This document shows positions 17,872 to 27,400 of a stretch of DNA of 64,000 nucleotides, in pieces. How positions within the stretch are numbered: position 1 is the stretch's first letter; every line of letters starts with the position of its first letter. This stretch comes from Bombella pollinis (GTDB lineage Bacteria > Pseudomonadota > Alphaproteobacteria > Acetobacterales > Acetobacteraceae): contig NZ_JANIDX010000004.1 in the NCBI RefSeq assembly GCF_026385485.1, positions 165,702 through 229,701 of the forward strand, written 5' to 3'. The position numbers and the translations under genes were made by a program. The notes under the pieces are model-generated. The model worked only from the letters and a program-made list of their open reading frames with translations. It made no database searches and had not been told where the DNA came from.

Positions 17872-17967
17872 ATGCGGCGTTTTACCCTTGGGGTATTCAC
17901 AGCTTTTTCCACAGGAATAGTGGATGAGTTTGCTAAGCCTTATAAAATCAGGAAGAATTGGCGGTAA
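17872..17967 (+). CDS. Possible 31-residue small protein or leader peptide upstream of uvrC
   Basis: An ATG preceded by AAGGAG opens a frame of 31 codons (MRRFTLGVFTAFSTG, then a charged C-terminus ending RKNWR). Its TAA at 17965-17967 touches the uvrC ATG at 17968, so ribosomes finishing it could restart on uvrC. No family is recognised. The amphipathic start and basic tail could be a small membrane peptide, or the frame may merely be chance in a 293-base gap. The ribosome-binding site lies in a small hairpin. Confidence 0.35.
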   Translation: MRRFTLGVFTAFSTGIVDEFAKPYKIRKNWR

Positions 17968-19854
17968 ATGAGCATTATGGCTGAATCCCCTCACGGTGTG
18001 GCTGCGATTCGGAAGGCCCTGAAGACAATCCCCGACAGTCCGGGCGTCTACCGTATGGTCGGGGCGAAGGGGGAGGTGCTTTATGTTGGTAAGGCCCTAA
18101 ACCTTAAGAAACGTGTAACCTCTTATACCCATCTCTCTCGCCTATCCGAACGTATTCGTCTGATGGTGACGCTTACTATGGGGATGGAGATTGTCGTCAC
18201 CAGGACAGAGGCCGAAGCTTTGTTGCTAGAGGCCAATTACATCAAGCGGATGAAGCCACGCTTTAATATCCTCTTGCGGGACGATAAATCTTACCCGTGG
18301 TTGTTGCTAAGTGGGGACCACGCTTACCCTCGCCTAATGCGCCAAAGGGGGAAACCGATAAAAGGGGCGACTTATTGGGGGCCTTTTGCGTCATCTCGTG
18401 CGGTGGATCAGACGATTCAGGTGATTCAACGGGCTTTTATGCTGCGGACATGCACCGATAGCGTGTTTGAATCCCGCACTAGGCCTTGTTTGCTTTATCA
18501 AATTAAGCGTTGTTCTGCCCCCTGTGTGGAGCGGATTAGCGCGCAGGAATATCAAGCGTTAGTTGGACAAACGAAGGAGTTCCTCAGCGGTGGAGGGCGG
18601 GAGCTTCAACAACGGCTCACAAAAGAGATGGAAGATGCCGCGGAGGAGATGGCTTTTGAGCGTGCTGCGCTGATTCGGGACCGTATCCGCGGCTTTGCGA
18701 ATCTTCGAGCCTCAGGTGCGATTAATCCCATTACTATTCGAGAAGCAGATGTTGTGGCTTTGTGGCAGCAAGCGGGACAGAGCTGCATACAGGTTTTCTT
18801 TATCCGAGGAGGACGAAATAATGGGAACCGCGCCTTCTATCCGCGTCATGCGAAGGATGAGCCAGCGGCAGATGTTCTTTCTGCTTTTTTATTGCAATTT
18901 TATGAGGATAAACAACCACCCGCTCAGATATTGACGAATCTTGCTCCGCAAGAGGATGCTTTGTTGATGGAGGCTCTGACACTACAGCGCGGGCATAAGG
19001 TGCAGATACTCCAACCACAAAGGGGGGAGAAAAAAGATGTGTTGGATCATGCCGTCCTCAATGCGCGCGAAGCGTTAGAACGCCGCTTAGCAGAGACAGC
19101 AGGACAGGCGGCTCTTTTGGAAAAGGTGGCGGATTTGTTTGGTCTTCCTGCGCCGCCAAAACGTATCGAAGTGTATGATAACTCTCATCTGATGGGCCAA
19201 GCCCCTTATGGGGCGATGATTGTTGGCGGGCCGGAGGGGTTTGTAAAACGGGCTTACCGTAAGTTTTCCATTCGTGGTCCTGTGGCACCGGGCGATGATT
19301 TTGGAATGATGAAGGAGGTTATGAGCCGCCGTTTTGCACAATTAAGTATGGAGGATGCAGGGAGTGAGGCATGGCCAGATCTGTTGTTGATTGATGGCGG
19401 CAAAGGCCAAGTACGAGTCGTAAAAGAGATGCTTGAGGAGAAGGGCCTGTCCTCCATTCCGATTGTGGGGATTGCGAAAGGGGTGGATCGCAATGCGGGG
19501 CGAGAGTGGTTTTTCGTCGAAGGGCGGGAGCCATTTCAATTACCTGTTAATGATGCTGTCTTATATTATCTACAACGCCTGCGTGATGAGGCGCATCGCT
19601 TCGTGATTACAACCCATAGGGCTGGTCGCTCTAAGGCGTTAACGCGCTCAGGGTTGGATGATGTGCCCGGCATTGGCCCAGCACGGAAGAAGGCATTGCT
19701 GACACGCTTTGGGTCTGTCCGGCAGGTGCGCCAAGCGGCAATAGAGGAGTTAGAACATGTACCGGGAATTAATCGTGAAATGGCGCAGGTCATTTATGGA
19801 TATTTCCATCCAGAATGGGTAAGAGAGCAAAGTGACGTCTCCGAAAAACCCTAG
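17968..19854 (+). CDS. uvrC: Excinuclease ABC subunit C
   Basis: UvrC makes both incisions around DNA damage after UvrA and UvrB load. The 628-residue protein has the N-terminal GIY-YIG nuclease (PGVYRM, VLYVGKALNLKKRV, residues about 25-50), a cysteine-containing middle (RPCLLYQIKRCSAPC), the UVR domain near 215-240 (KEMEDAAEEMAFERAALIRD), the RNase H-like second nuclease (EVYDNSHLMG, LLIDGGKGQ) and tandem helix-hairpin-helix at the end (LDDVPGIGPARKKALL, LEHVPGIN). ATGs at 17968 and 17980 are both usable; the first abuts a short upstream ORF. mfd, its functional partner, is 13 kb away. pgsA follows after 44 bases. Confidence 0.96.
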   Translation: MSIMAESPHGVAAIRKALKTIPDSPGVYRMVGAKGEVLYVGKALNLKKRVTSYTHLSRLSERIRLMVTLTMGMEIVVTRTEAEALLLEANYIKRMKPRFNILLRDDKSYPWLLLSGDHAYPRLMRQRGKPIKGATYWGPFASSRAVDQTIQVIQRAFMLRTCTDSVFESRTRPCLLYQIKRCSAPCVERISAQEYQALVGQTKEFLSGGGRELQQRLTKEMEDAAEEMAFERAALIRDRIRGFANLRASGAINPITIREADVVALWQQAGQSCIQVFFIRGGRNNGNRAFYPRHAKDEPAADVLSAFLLQFYEDKQPPAQILTNLAPQEDALLMEALTLQRGHKVQILQPQRGEKKDVLDHAVLNAREALERRLAETAGQAALLEKVADLFGLPAPPKRIEVYDNSHLMGQAPYGAMIVGGPEGFVKRAYRKFSIRGPVAPGDDFGMMKEVMSRRFAQLSMEDAGSEAWPDLLLIDGGKGQVRVVKEMLEEKGLSSIPIVGIAKGVDRNAGREWFFVEGREPFQLPVNDAVLYYLQRLRDEAHRFVITTHRAGRSKALTRSGLDDVPGIGPARKKALLTRFGSVRQVRQAAIEELEHVPGINREMAQVIYGYFHPEWVREQSDVSEKP

Positions 19855-19898
19855 CTAGATTCATAGTTAGGGCATGGCCTGCCGGATAGGGATACATA

Positions 19899-20462
19899 GT
19901 GCTTAATCTTCCCAATCTTCTGACTTTGTTCCGTATTCTTGTGATCCCGTTATTAATCGGGTGCCTCGCTGGTGGTGGCATCTGGGCAGATATTGCTTTT
20001 TGCTTATATGTTGGGGCATGTGTGACGGATTATCTGGACGGAGCCTTAGCACGCAGGCAAGGTTTAACGTCTGACTTAGGCCGGATGATGGACCCGATTG
20101 CAGATAAGCTCTTGGTGGGTAGTTTGCTTTTAGCCCTCGCCGGGCTAGGAGGCTTGCATTTTTGGTCCCTCTATGCAGCTATTTTGATTATGTTGCGAGA
20201 GATTTTAATTAGTGGGTTGCGGGAATATATGGCCTCTCAAAATCAGACAATCCCTTCAACTCGTTTGGCGAAATGGAAAACGGGGATACAAATGGTGGCC
20301 ATAGGTTTGCTCATTCTTGGGCAAGGGGGTATTAGTTCTTTTCATGATGTGGCCCGGTATTTTGGGTTTATGGGGGCAGTATTGCTTTGGCTGTCTGTGA
20401 TTCCTACCCTTTTGACAGGAACAGGTTATTTAAAAGCAACTATGGCACGGATGCGGGTATAA
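19899..20462 (+). CDS. pgsA: CDP-diacylglycerol--glycerol-3-phosphate 3-phosphatidyltransferase
   Basis: PgsA makes phosphatidylglycerol phosphate, the first committed step to phosphatidylglycerol and cardiolipin, at the inner membrane. The 187-residue protein has the CDP-alcohol phosphotransferase signature DYLDGALARRQGL followed by GRMMDPIADK (residues about 47-73) and several hydrophobic helices. The start is GTG at 19899 with an AGGGAT element upstream; it gives the usual LNLPNLLTLFRIL beginning. It lies 44 bases after uvrC, an old and common pairing in proteobacteria. Confidence 0.95.
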   Translation: MLNLPNLLTLFRILVIPLLIGCLAGGGIWADIAFCLYVGACVTDYLDGALARRQGLTSDLGRMMDPIADKLLVGSLLLALAGLGGLHFWSLYAAILIMLREILISGLREYMASQNQTIPSTRLAKWKTGIQMVAIGLLILGQGGISSFHDVARYFGFMGAVLLWLSVIPTLLTGTGYLKATMARMRV

Positions 20463-20582
20463 AAGGTGGGATATCAGTCAGATAAATCAAATAGCCATGC
20501 AGGGGCTTACCGCCTTCTTCTCTTGTCAGAGCCTGCTTATAAAACACGTATTATGCACCGGATGATGCCCAAGGGCGATGGG

Positions 20583-22118
20583 ATGAGGCGGGCTAGTCTC
20601 GTTATTTTATCGTGTTTAACGGCAAGCTGTACGGGGTGGGATAGGCGTGCAGGGGAGATGTTTAACCCCATCGGCAACCCTAACTCTCCCGATGCACAGA
20701 GTGAAGTGGCACGCCGTGTGCGGGGCGAAGTTGCGAGTACAACCCCTATCCTTCCAGAGGAAGGCGATATTTGGCCCGGCCAGCCAGAGCCTGTGCCAAG
20801 CTTACAGGATGTAAGCCGCTCCAATAGTCAGTTCATTAATAAGTGGCATCAATTAAGGCCACAGCTTGAGGCGGACCTGAAGCATCAGTTGGCTGATGGG
20901 CAGGGTTTAGCGGTAGGCGAGGATGTTGGCAAACGCTATGGATCTGGCAAAGCGATTATGCCAGCAGAAACCCCTTTGCCATCGCATGTGCAGGATAATG
21001 CTGATGCTTATCTAGAGCCAGTGGATCAGAAAAAGGCGGAGCAATCTGCCAAGGCTTTGTTGGCCGAAAGCCATGTAGATTCTGTTCCCCTTCCCGATAT
21101 AAAGCCTCAGCCTCAGCCTCAGCCTCAGCCTCAGCCTCAGGCTCAGGCGCAGGAGGTTGTGCAGAAGGAGGCTACATCTTCTCCAGCTCCGCAGGCGCAT
21201 GTCGCTCCGCCGCCACCTGCTGCGCTTATTGTGGTGCCGCCTTTGCCTGCCACTCGGCAGGCCACCGCGCAGCCTGAACATAAGGAGACAATGGCTAAGC
21301 TGGAGAGAATGCCAGCTGCCCCTGTTGTGGCTCCTATCGCTTCGCAAAAAGCACCATCTTCCGTTGCGCCGGTTATTGTGCCGCCTGCACCGGTACACGC
21401 TCCCATCAAGGAGGAGGCGAAGAAGATGCCTCCTGTAACGGCACAAGCGTCTCGGTATAGTGAGGATGTTGCTGCAGTTTTCGCAGCTGGTGGTGGGGCA
21501 TTGCCGCTACATGAATATGGTAGCAGGCATGAGAAGACTCCGGCCAAGACTACGCCATATAGCGCACCGATTGCCTCTGCCGTGCCAAATACTGTACCCC
21601 CTAAAACGGAACGTGTGGAAGCAAGCCCTCAGCAATGGAATGATTTTGGGGAGGAGGCAACCAAAGCTTCTACTGTCTCTAGGCGTCATGATAACGTAAA
21701 GGCTTCGGTTGTAGAGCCACTTGTACCGGGGGCGGTCTCTATTCCTAATGGGGATGGGACCTATACCTTTATCCGACCGGATGGGACAATTAAGGTCGTA
21801 AGCGAAATACGCGGTGGTGCCTTTAAGAAGGCCACAACGCACCACTCTGATAAGAGTTTAAGTCTTACGGAGGAGTATGCAAAACCGCATTATGTACGGC
21901 CTACTCAACAGCTAGAGAATAATCGATATGATTGGGAAGGCGATGTGATTAAGCTCTCTGAGCGGGTAGGAGAGGAAGATACGATGACAGTGAGGCGGAA
22001 GGGCGGTTACCATAAAGGGACATCCTACCGTGGACATAGTGTTGTAAAGCATGGTCATTCTCGCCATCATGCGTCTCGTCATCGCTATAATGATTTGGAT
22101 GCTTTTGGCGATAGATAA
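20583..22118 (+). CDS. Putative lipoprotein of unknown function with PQ repeat and His-rich tail
   Basis: I do not recognise a family. From the ATG at 20583 (AAGGG nine bases upstream) the protein is 511 residues and begins with a lipoprotein-type signal, MRRASLVILSCLTASC, so it is probably anchored in the outer or inner membrane. Most of the chain is low-complexity and rich in Pro, Ala, Gln and Val: a run of six Pro-Gln pairs from the hexamer repeat at 21104-21139, then several PPAP/APVV segments. An ordered stretch near the end (PNGDGTYTFIRPDGTIKVV) is followed by a His/Arg/Lys-rich tail. The frame is open upstream to 20466, but those residues spoil the signal. It follows pgsA closely and is on the same strand. 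A periplasm-spanning or envelope-structural role is only a guess. Confidence 0.7.
   Translation: MRRASLVILSCLTASCTGWDRRAGEMFNPIGNPNSPDAQSEVARRVRGEVASTTPILPEEGDIWPGQPEPVPSLQDVSRSNSQFINKWHQLRPQLEADLKHQLADGQGLAVGEDVGKRYGSGKAIMPAETPLPSHVQDNADAYLEPVDQKKAEQSAKALLAESHVDSVPLPDIKPQPQPQPQPQPQAQAQEVVQKEATSSPAPQAHVAPPPPAALIVVPPLPATRQATAQPEHKETMAKLERMPAAPVVAPIASQKAPSSVAPVIVPPAPVHAPIKEEAKKMPPVTAQASRYSEDVAAVFAAGGGALPLHEYGSRHEKTPAKTTPYSAPIASAVPNTVPPKTERVEASPQQWNDFGEEATKASTVSRRHDNVKASVVEPLVPGAVSIPNGDGTYTFIRPDGTIKVVSEIRGGAFKKATTHHSDKSLSLTEEYAKPHYVRPTQQLENNRYDWEGDVIKLSERVGEEDTMTVRRKGGYHKGTSYRGHSVVKHGHSRHHASRHRYNDLDAFGDR
21104..21139 (+). repeat. In-frame hexanucleotide repeat (GCCTCA x6)
   Basis: Six perfect tandem copies of GCCTCA encode six Pro-Gln pairs inside the lipoprotein gene, followed by two decayed units (GGCTCA, GGCGCA) encoding Ala-Gln. 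Slippage would change the number of PQ units without shifting frame. Confidence 0.9.
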
Positions 22119-22266
22119 AAGATAATTGCTTTTAGGGGGAATCTTCTGCCAAAAAGGCTTGACCTGAAAGGCACAAGGTATCATTCTCCCGTCCAAGTAT
22201 TCGGGAATATGCTGCTTGGAATAATGGTGAAGCGGCATCCCATCACGGCAGCAGTCCGAGGGTAGT

Positions 22267-22434
22267 ATGGCTAAGACAAATGTTATCATGATCCGTCTCG
22301 TTTCTTCCGCAGATACGGGTTATTTTTATGTGACGAAGAAGAACGCACGTACAGCAACAGGCAAGATGGAAGTGCGTAAGTATGACCCTGTTGTGCGTAA
22401 GCATGTGGTCTTTCGCGAAGCGAAGATTAAGTAA
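22267..22434 (+). CDS. rpmG: 50S ribosomal protein L33
   Basis: A 55-residue protein beginning MAKTNVIMIRLVSSADTGYF and continuing with the conserved TKKN..T.T.KMEVRKYDP and HVVFREAKIK segments of L33, a large-subunit protein near the tRNA exit site. It lacks the CxxC pairs of zinc-binding L33, so it is the zinc-free type. It stands alone, followed by a strong terminator. Upstream, TTGACC at 22159-22164 could be a -35 box, and the presumed leader can fold (TCCAAG 22192-22197 with CTTGGA 22215-22220). Confidence 0.97.
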   Translation: MAKTNVIMIRLVSSADTGYFYVTKKNARTATGKMEVRKYDPVVRKHVVFREAKIK

Positions 22435-22454
22435 GGGTCTTCGTAGAAATCTTA

Positions 22455-22488
22455 TAAAAAAGGCGGCTCACTCTGGGCCGCTTTTTTT
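22455..22488 (+). terminator. Rho-independent terminator of rpmG
   Basis: GCGGC (22463-22467) pairs with GCCGC (22477-22481), preceded by an A run and followed by seven T residues, 20-odd bases after the rpmG stop. Confidence 0.85.
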
Positions 22489-22515
22489 GTATCTGGAGGT
22501 GATGGGAAGACGCGT

Positions 22516-22842
22516 TTAATAAAGCGGGTGTTTATCCCCATAAGGAATGACTAAATCGCCTTTGAGACTATCATTCAGCATAGCGCGGCTTCGCTCGTCC
22601 AACATATCAGAGTCGAGGGCATTTTCATTAAGGGCTAAAACGCGCCGCCGCCAGATATTTTGCTCCGCATGGGCATTAGCTAAGGCTAGCTGCGCCTCTG
22701 CCTGTAGGGTCTTTTGGTGCTGATAGGCCCTAATCCCTAACTCGCCATGAAGGGCGTTCCAGATGAAATAGGCCGCTAGGAGAAGAAAGAGGAGAGGGGC
22801 ACAGATAGCTCTTACGCTGCGCCGTAAAAAGACGAACACCAT
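22516..22842 (-). CDS. FtsB/DivIC-family septum formation initiator
   Basis: A 108-residue bitopic protein: a short basic N-terminus, one membrane helix (about residues 14-30, ICAPLLFLLLAAYFIWNAL), GELGIRAY, then a coiled-coil-prone region (QKTLQAEAQLALANAHAEQN). This is the arrangement of FtsB/DivIC, which bridges FtsL and FtsQ in the divisome. It lies directly downstream of eno on the same strand, the classic alphaproteobacterial neighbourhood. A strong hairpin sits between the two genes, so it may rely on readthrough or its own promoter. Confidence 0.85.
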   Translation of the reverse strand: MVFVFLRRSVRAICAPLLFLLLAAYFIWNALHGELGIRAYQHQKTLQAEAQLALANAHAEQNIWRRRVLALNENALDSDMLDERSRAMLNDSLKGDLVIPYGDKHPLY

Positions 22843-22924
22843 ATCCCCCTTAACGTCTCGTAAATAAAATCACGGAATCACCCTATAAAGGATTTTTGCA
22901 ACAAGCAAGTTACGCAGAGGACAT

Positions 22925-22957
22925 AAAAAAACCCCGCCTTGTGGGCGGGGTTTCTTT
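22925..22957 (-). terminator. Strong terminator downstream of eno
   Basis: ACCCCGCC and GGCGGGGT form a GC-rich stem around TTGTG. A runs flank the left side and T residues the right, so it can act in both directions. On the minus strand it ends eno transcription before ftsB. Confidence 0.85.
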
Positions 22958-22982
22958 TAGACCAATGGCCTATGGCTGAAGA

Positions 22983-24266
<1,284 letters not shown>

Positions 24267-24379
24267 GGGACTTCTCCTGACTCTATGCGGCGGAGCCTGC
24301 ACGGCCTATCATCAGGCGCGAAGCAACATCCGCTTACACCTTATTTTAGTCTCAAAAACCGGGCCTGAGGTCAATTAAG

Positions 24380-24862
24380 ATGCGACAATTTCCTGTCACG
24401 GCAGCCATGCTTATTGTGCTTGGCGGTGTTTTGCCTTTGTTAATGGGCGGCTGGCTCTTTTTGGCGGGGATTGTCATGTCTCTGCCGCATTTAACACTCG
24501 TTTTGCTTACGTATGGGGGCTGTCTCTTACCCTTTTATGGGGCGATGAATTGGGGTTTCTTAGCCTGCAAGCCCACCATCATCCTCCCGAAAAGGGAAAG
24601 CCTGCGTGATAAGCGGGCGATTCTCTTGGGGTGTTTTGCGTTTTTATGGGGATGGTTAGCCATGGGTGTTGGGGCCTCTGGCTCTTTAAAAATAGGTTTT
24701 GCGCTGGAAATAGGGGGCTTTCTCAGCCTCATCTTATTAGAACGACTCGCAAACCGGCATGGTGACTTCCCGCCCGGTTATTTTCTGGTACGGGTGATTA
24801 GCAGCATTTTATGCGTGATTGGCTTCACGCTCGCGCTTCTTTCTCCGCAAGGTCAGTTCTGA
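24380..24862 (+). CDS. DUF3429-like integral membrane protein
   Basis: A 160-residue protein with about five hydrophobic helices. The segment LLPFYGAMNWGFL near residues 50-62, an internal short loop with basic residues, and a final pair of helices resemble DUF3429 (TMEM69-like) proteins, whose function is unknown. The ATG start is followed at once by a membrane helix. It is divergent from eno, and its last ten bases overlap the end of convergent kdsA. The family call is moderate; the membrane topology is clear. Confidence 0.65.
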   Translation: MRQFPVTAAMLIVLGGVLPLLMGGWLFLAGIVMSLPHLTLVLLTYGGCLLPFYGAMNWGFLACKPTIILPKRESLRDKRAILLGCFAFLWGWLAMGVGASGSLKIGFALEIGGFLSLILLERLANRHGDFPPGYFLVRVISSILCVIGFTLALLSPQGQF

Positions 24863-25680
24863 GAGCCTTGCTTTACCAAACGGTCTATGCCGATGAGCGG
24901 CTCTAACAAAGCGCGCATATCGGCAAGGGGGATCATCGTAGGGCCATCACTAGGAGCGGTATCAGGGGTCTGGTGCGTCTCGATGAATAGCGCACTCACT
25001 CCCGTTGCAACAGCCGCACGGGCGAGGGGGGCGACAAACTCCCTCTGCCCACCAGTTGCATGGCCTAACCCACCGGGTTGCTGGACGGAATGAGTGGCGT
25101 CGAACACAACAGGATAGCCCGTCTGGGCCATAATCGGCAGGGCGCGCATATCGTTAATAAGCATCCCATAACCAAAACATGTCCCGCGTTCACAAAGGAG
25201 GATGCGGTGATTACCGGTGGATTCCAGCTTTTCAACGATATGTTTCATATCGTAGGGGGCGAGGAACTGCCCTTTTTTTACATTCACAACCTTGCCGGTT
25301 TTTCCCGCTGCGATGAGGAGGTCCGTTTGCCGACAGAGAAAAGCAGGAATCTGAAGGACATCCACAGCTTCTGCTACCGGGGCACATTGCTCAGGGGCGT
25401 GGACATCAGTGAGAACGGGGATTGAAAAATGAGCGCGAATATCGGCGAGGATTTTAAGCCCCTCTACTATTCCCACACCACGCGCAGCGCGGAGGGAGGT
25501 GCGGTTCGCTTTATCGAAGCTGCTTTTATAAATGAGGTCGATACCCAACTCACGGCAGAGCGTGCTTAACGCCTCCGCCATGAAGAAAGCGTGGTCACGC
25601 GATTCGATTTGGCACGGCCCAGCAATAAGGCGAAAGGGCTGATCCTGCCCTAGGCTGAATGTCCCTAAAGGAACATTCAC
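24853..25680 (-). CDS. kdsA: 3-deoxy-8-phosphooctulonate synthase (KDO-8-phosphate synthase)
   Basis: KdsA condenses phosphoenolpyruvate with arabinose-5-phosphate to make KDO-8-phosphate for the LPS core. The 275-residue protein has IAGPCQIESRDHA at the start, YKSSFDKANRTS, GIVEGLKIL, LTDVHAPEQ, DVLQIPAFLCRQTDLL, VKKGQFLAP, CERGTCFGYG and the DATHSVQQPGG loop. The retained cysteine pattern suits the metal-dependent or metal-free debate poorly and is not assigned. Its ATG overlaps the pyrG stop as ATGA, so it is translated with pyrG in the tpiA-secG-pyrG-kdsA unit. Confidence 0.96.
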   Translation of the reverse strand: MNVPLGTFSLGQDQPFRLIAGPCQIESRDHAFFMAEALSTLCRELGIDLIYKSSFDKANRTSLRAARGVGIVEGLKILADIRAHFSIPVLTDVHAPEQCAPVAEAVDVLQIPAFLCRQTDLLIAAGKTGKVVNVKKGQFLAPYDMKHIVEKLESTGNHRILLCERGTCFGYGMLINDMRALPIMAQTGYPVVFDATHSVQQPGGLGHATGGQREFVAPLARAAVATGVSALFIETHQTPDTAPSDGPTMIPLADMRALLEPLIGIDRLVKQGSQN

Positions 25681-27320
25681 GCCTTATCCTCCCGTGTTTG
25701 ATGCTCTTTTTTGGCCGCCCCGATAAACCCGCTAAAGAGAGGGTGTGGGTCAAAGGGTTTAGAGAGCAATTCTGGGTGATATTGCACACCGATGAACCAG
25801 GGATGGTCAGGATATTCAACAACTTCAGGCAGAACACCATCAGGCGACATGCCAGAGAAGCGGAGAGAGGTTTTCTCCAGCACTTCACGATAATGAACGT
25901 TCACTTCCCAGCGATGGCGATGGCGTTCGCGGATGTCGGTTTTACCGTAAATGGCCGCCACGCGAGAGCCTTCGACCAGCTTAGCCGGGTAGGCCCCTAC
26001 GCGCATAGTCCCGCCCAAATCGCCCCCTTCGCGGCGGCGGAGTAGCTCTGTCCCACGGGCCCATTCCGTCATTAGCCCGACTAACGGTTCTTCTGTAGGG
26101 CCGAACTCGGTAGAGGAGGCTTTTTTCAACCCGGCGAGGGAGCGGGCACATTCGATAACGGCCATTTGCATCCCAAAGCAGATGCCGAGGAAGGGGATAC
26201 GGTTTTCCCGCGCATAACGCACGGCATTGATTTTCCCCTCCGAACCACGCTCGCCGAACCCACCGGGAACGAGGATGCCATCCATGCCGCGTAGCTGGTT
26301 CTCAAGTTGGGCGGGGTCTTCCAGATTTTCTGCATCAATCCAGTTCATATGGACGCGCACATCTTGGGCGATTCCACCATGGAGCAACGCTTCGGCAAGG
26401 GATTTGTAGCTATCGAGTAAGGCCGTGTATTTACCAACAATCCCGATGCGTACTTCCCCTTTAGGCTCACGCACACCACGGACAATCTTCTCCCAGCGGG
26501 AGAGGTCTGGTGCGGTATCATGTGGCAGGCCAAAATAACGGAGGACTTCGCGGTCCATCCCTTGTTCATGATACGCAATAGGGCAGGCATAGATTGTATC
26601 GACATCTAAAGCGGCAATGACAGCTTCAGGACGAACATTACAGAAGCTGGCAATTTTTTGCCGCTCTGTTTGCGGGATGGGTCTATCGGACCGGCAGAGG
26701 AGAATCTGTGGTTGTAAGCCAACATTTTGCAATTCTTTGACAGAATGTTGCGTTGGCTTGGTCTTTAATTCTCCCGCGGAGGGGATATAGGGCAGAAGGG
26801 TGAGATGCACGCACATCGTGTTCTCATGGCCCAAATCATTCCGTAATTGGCGAATCGCCTCTAGGAAGGGCAGGCTCTCAATATCGCCGACTGTCCCGCC
26901 AATCTCGACAAGGACGAAGTCATAGCCATCAGTATCGGAGACAACGGCCTCTTTAATCGCATCGGTAATATGCGGGATGACCTGAACTGTAGCCCCAAGA
27001 TAATCGCCGCGCCTCTCGCGCGCGATGACGTTGGAGTAAATCCGCCCCGTTGTGGTGTTGTCGGAGCGGCGAGCATGCTCCCCGGTGAAACGCTCATAAT
27101 GGCCGAGATCAAGGTCTGTCTCAGCACCATCATCGGTGATGAACACCTCCCCGTGCTGATAAGGGCTCATCGTGCCTGGATCAACATTGAGATAAGGGTC
27201 CAGCTTCCGAATGCGGACTTTATGCCCACGAGCTTGGAGGAGGGCAGCCAGAGCTGCCGAGGCGATACCTTTACCGAGGGAGGATACAACCCCACCCGTC
27301 ACAAAAACAAAGCGCGTCAT
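25677..27320 (-). CDS. pyrG: CTP synthase
   Basis: PyrG aminates UTP to CTP using glutamine and ATP. The 547-residue protein has the N-terminal synthetase domain (FVFVTGGVVSSLGKGI, KLDPYLNVDPGTMSPYQHGEV, EIGGTVGDIES) and a C-terminal glutaminase domain from about residue 290 with GICFGMQMA (nucleophile Cys) and the late His-Glu pair in YHPELLSKP. It follows secG by 80 bases and overlaps kdsA by four bases. CTP is also needed for CMP-KDO, so the kdsA pairing is functionally sensible. Confidence 0.97.
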   Translation of the reverse strand: MTRFVFVTGGVVSSLGKGIASAALAALLQARGHKVRIRKLDPYLNVDPGTMSPYQHGEVFITDDGAETDLDLGHYERFTGEHARRSDNTTTGRIYSNVIARERRGDYLGATVQVIPHITDAIKEAVVSDTDGYDFVLVEIGGTVGDIESLPFLEAIRQLRNDLGHENTMCVHLTLLPYIPSAGELKTKPTQHSVKELQNVGLQPQILLCRSDRPIPQTERQKIASFCNVRPEAVIAALDVDTIYACPIAYHEQGMDREVLRYFGLPHDTAPDLSRWEKIVRGVREPKGEVRIGIVGKYTALLDSYKSLAEALLHGGIAQDVRVHMNWIDAENLEDPAQLENQLRGMDGILVPGGFGERGSEGKINAVRYARENRIPFLGICFGMQMAVIECARSLAGLKKASSTEFGPTEEPLVGLMTEWARGTELLRRREGGDLGGTMRVGAYPAKLVEGSRVAAIYGKTDIRERHRHRWEVNVHYREVLEKTSLRFSGMSPDGVLPEVVEYPDHPWFIGVQYHPELLSKPFDPHPLFSGFIGAAKKEHQTREDKA

Positions 27321-27400
27321 GGGAGGCCCTTATATAGCGAAGAGGCAGGGAAGGGGAAGTAGATTATGGCTTAACTTCCCCTAAAATTAGTGCCCTAAAA

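Noticed and set aside
17890..17925. DnaA-box-like sequence TTTTCCACA with a nearby TATTCACA, as a possible replication origin
   Set aside because: Only one or two imperfect boxes, no cluster, no dnaA or other origin marker gene nearby, and they overlap a possible small ORF.
21012..21547. Long ORFs in other frames across the Pro/Gln-rich lipoprotein gene
   Set aside because: They are shadows of the repetitive, GC-rich sequence, giving Leu/Arg-rich or Ala/Gly-rich junk.
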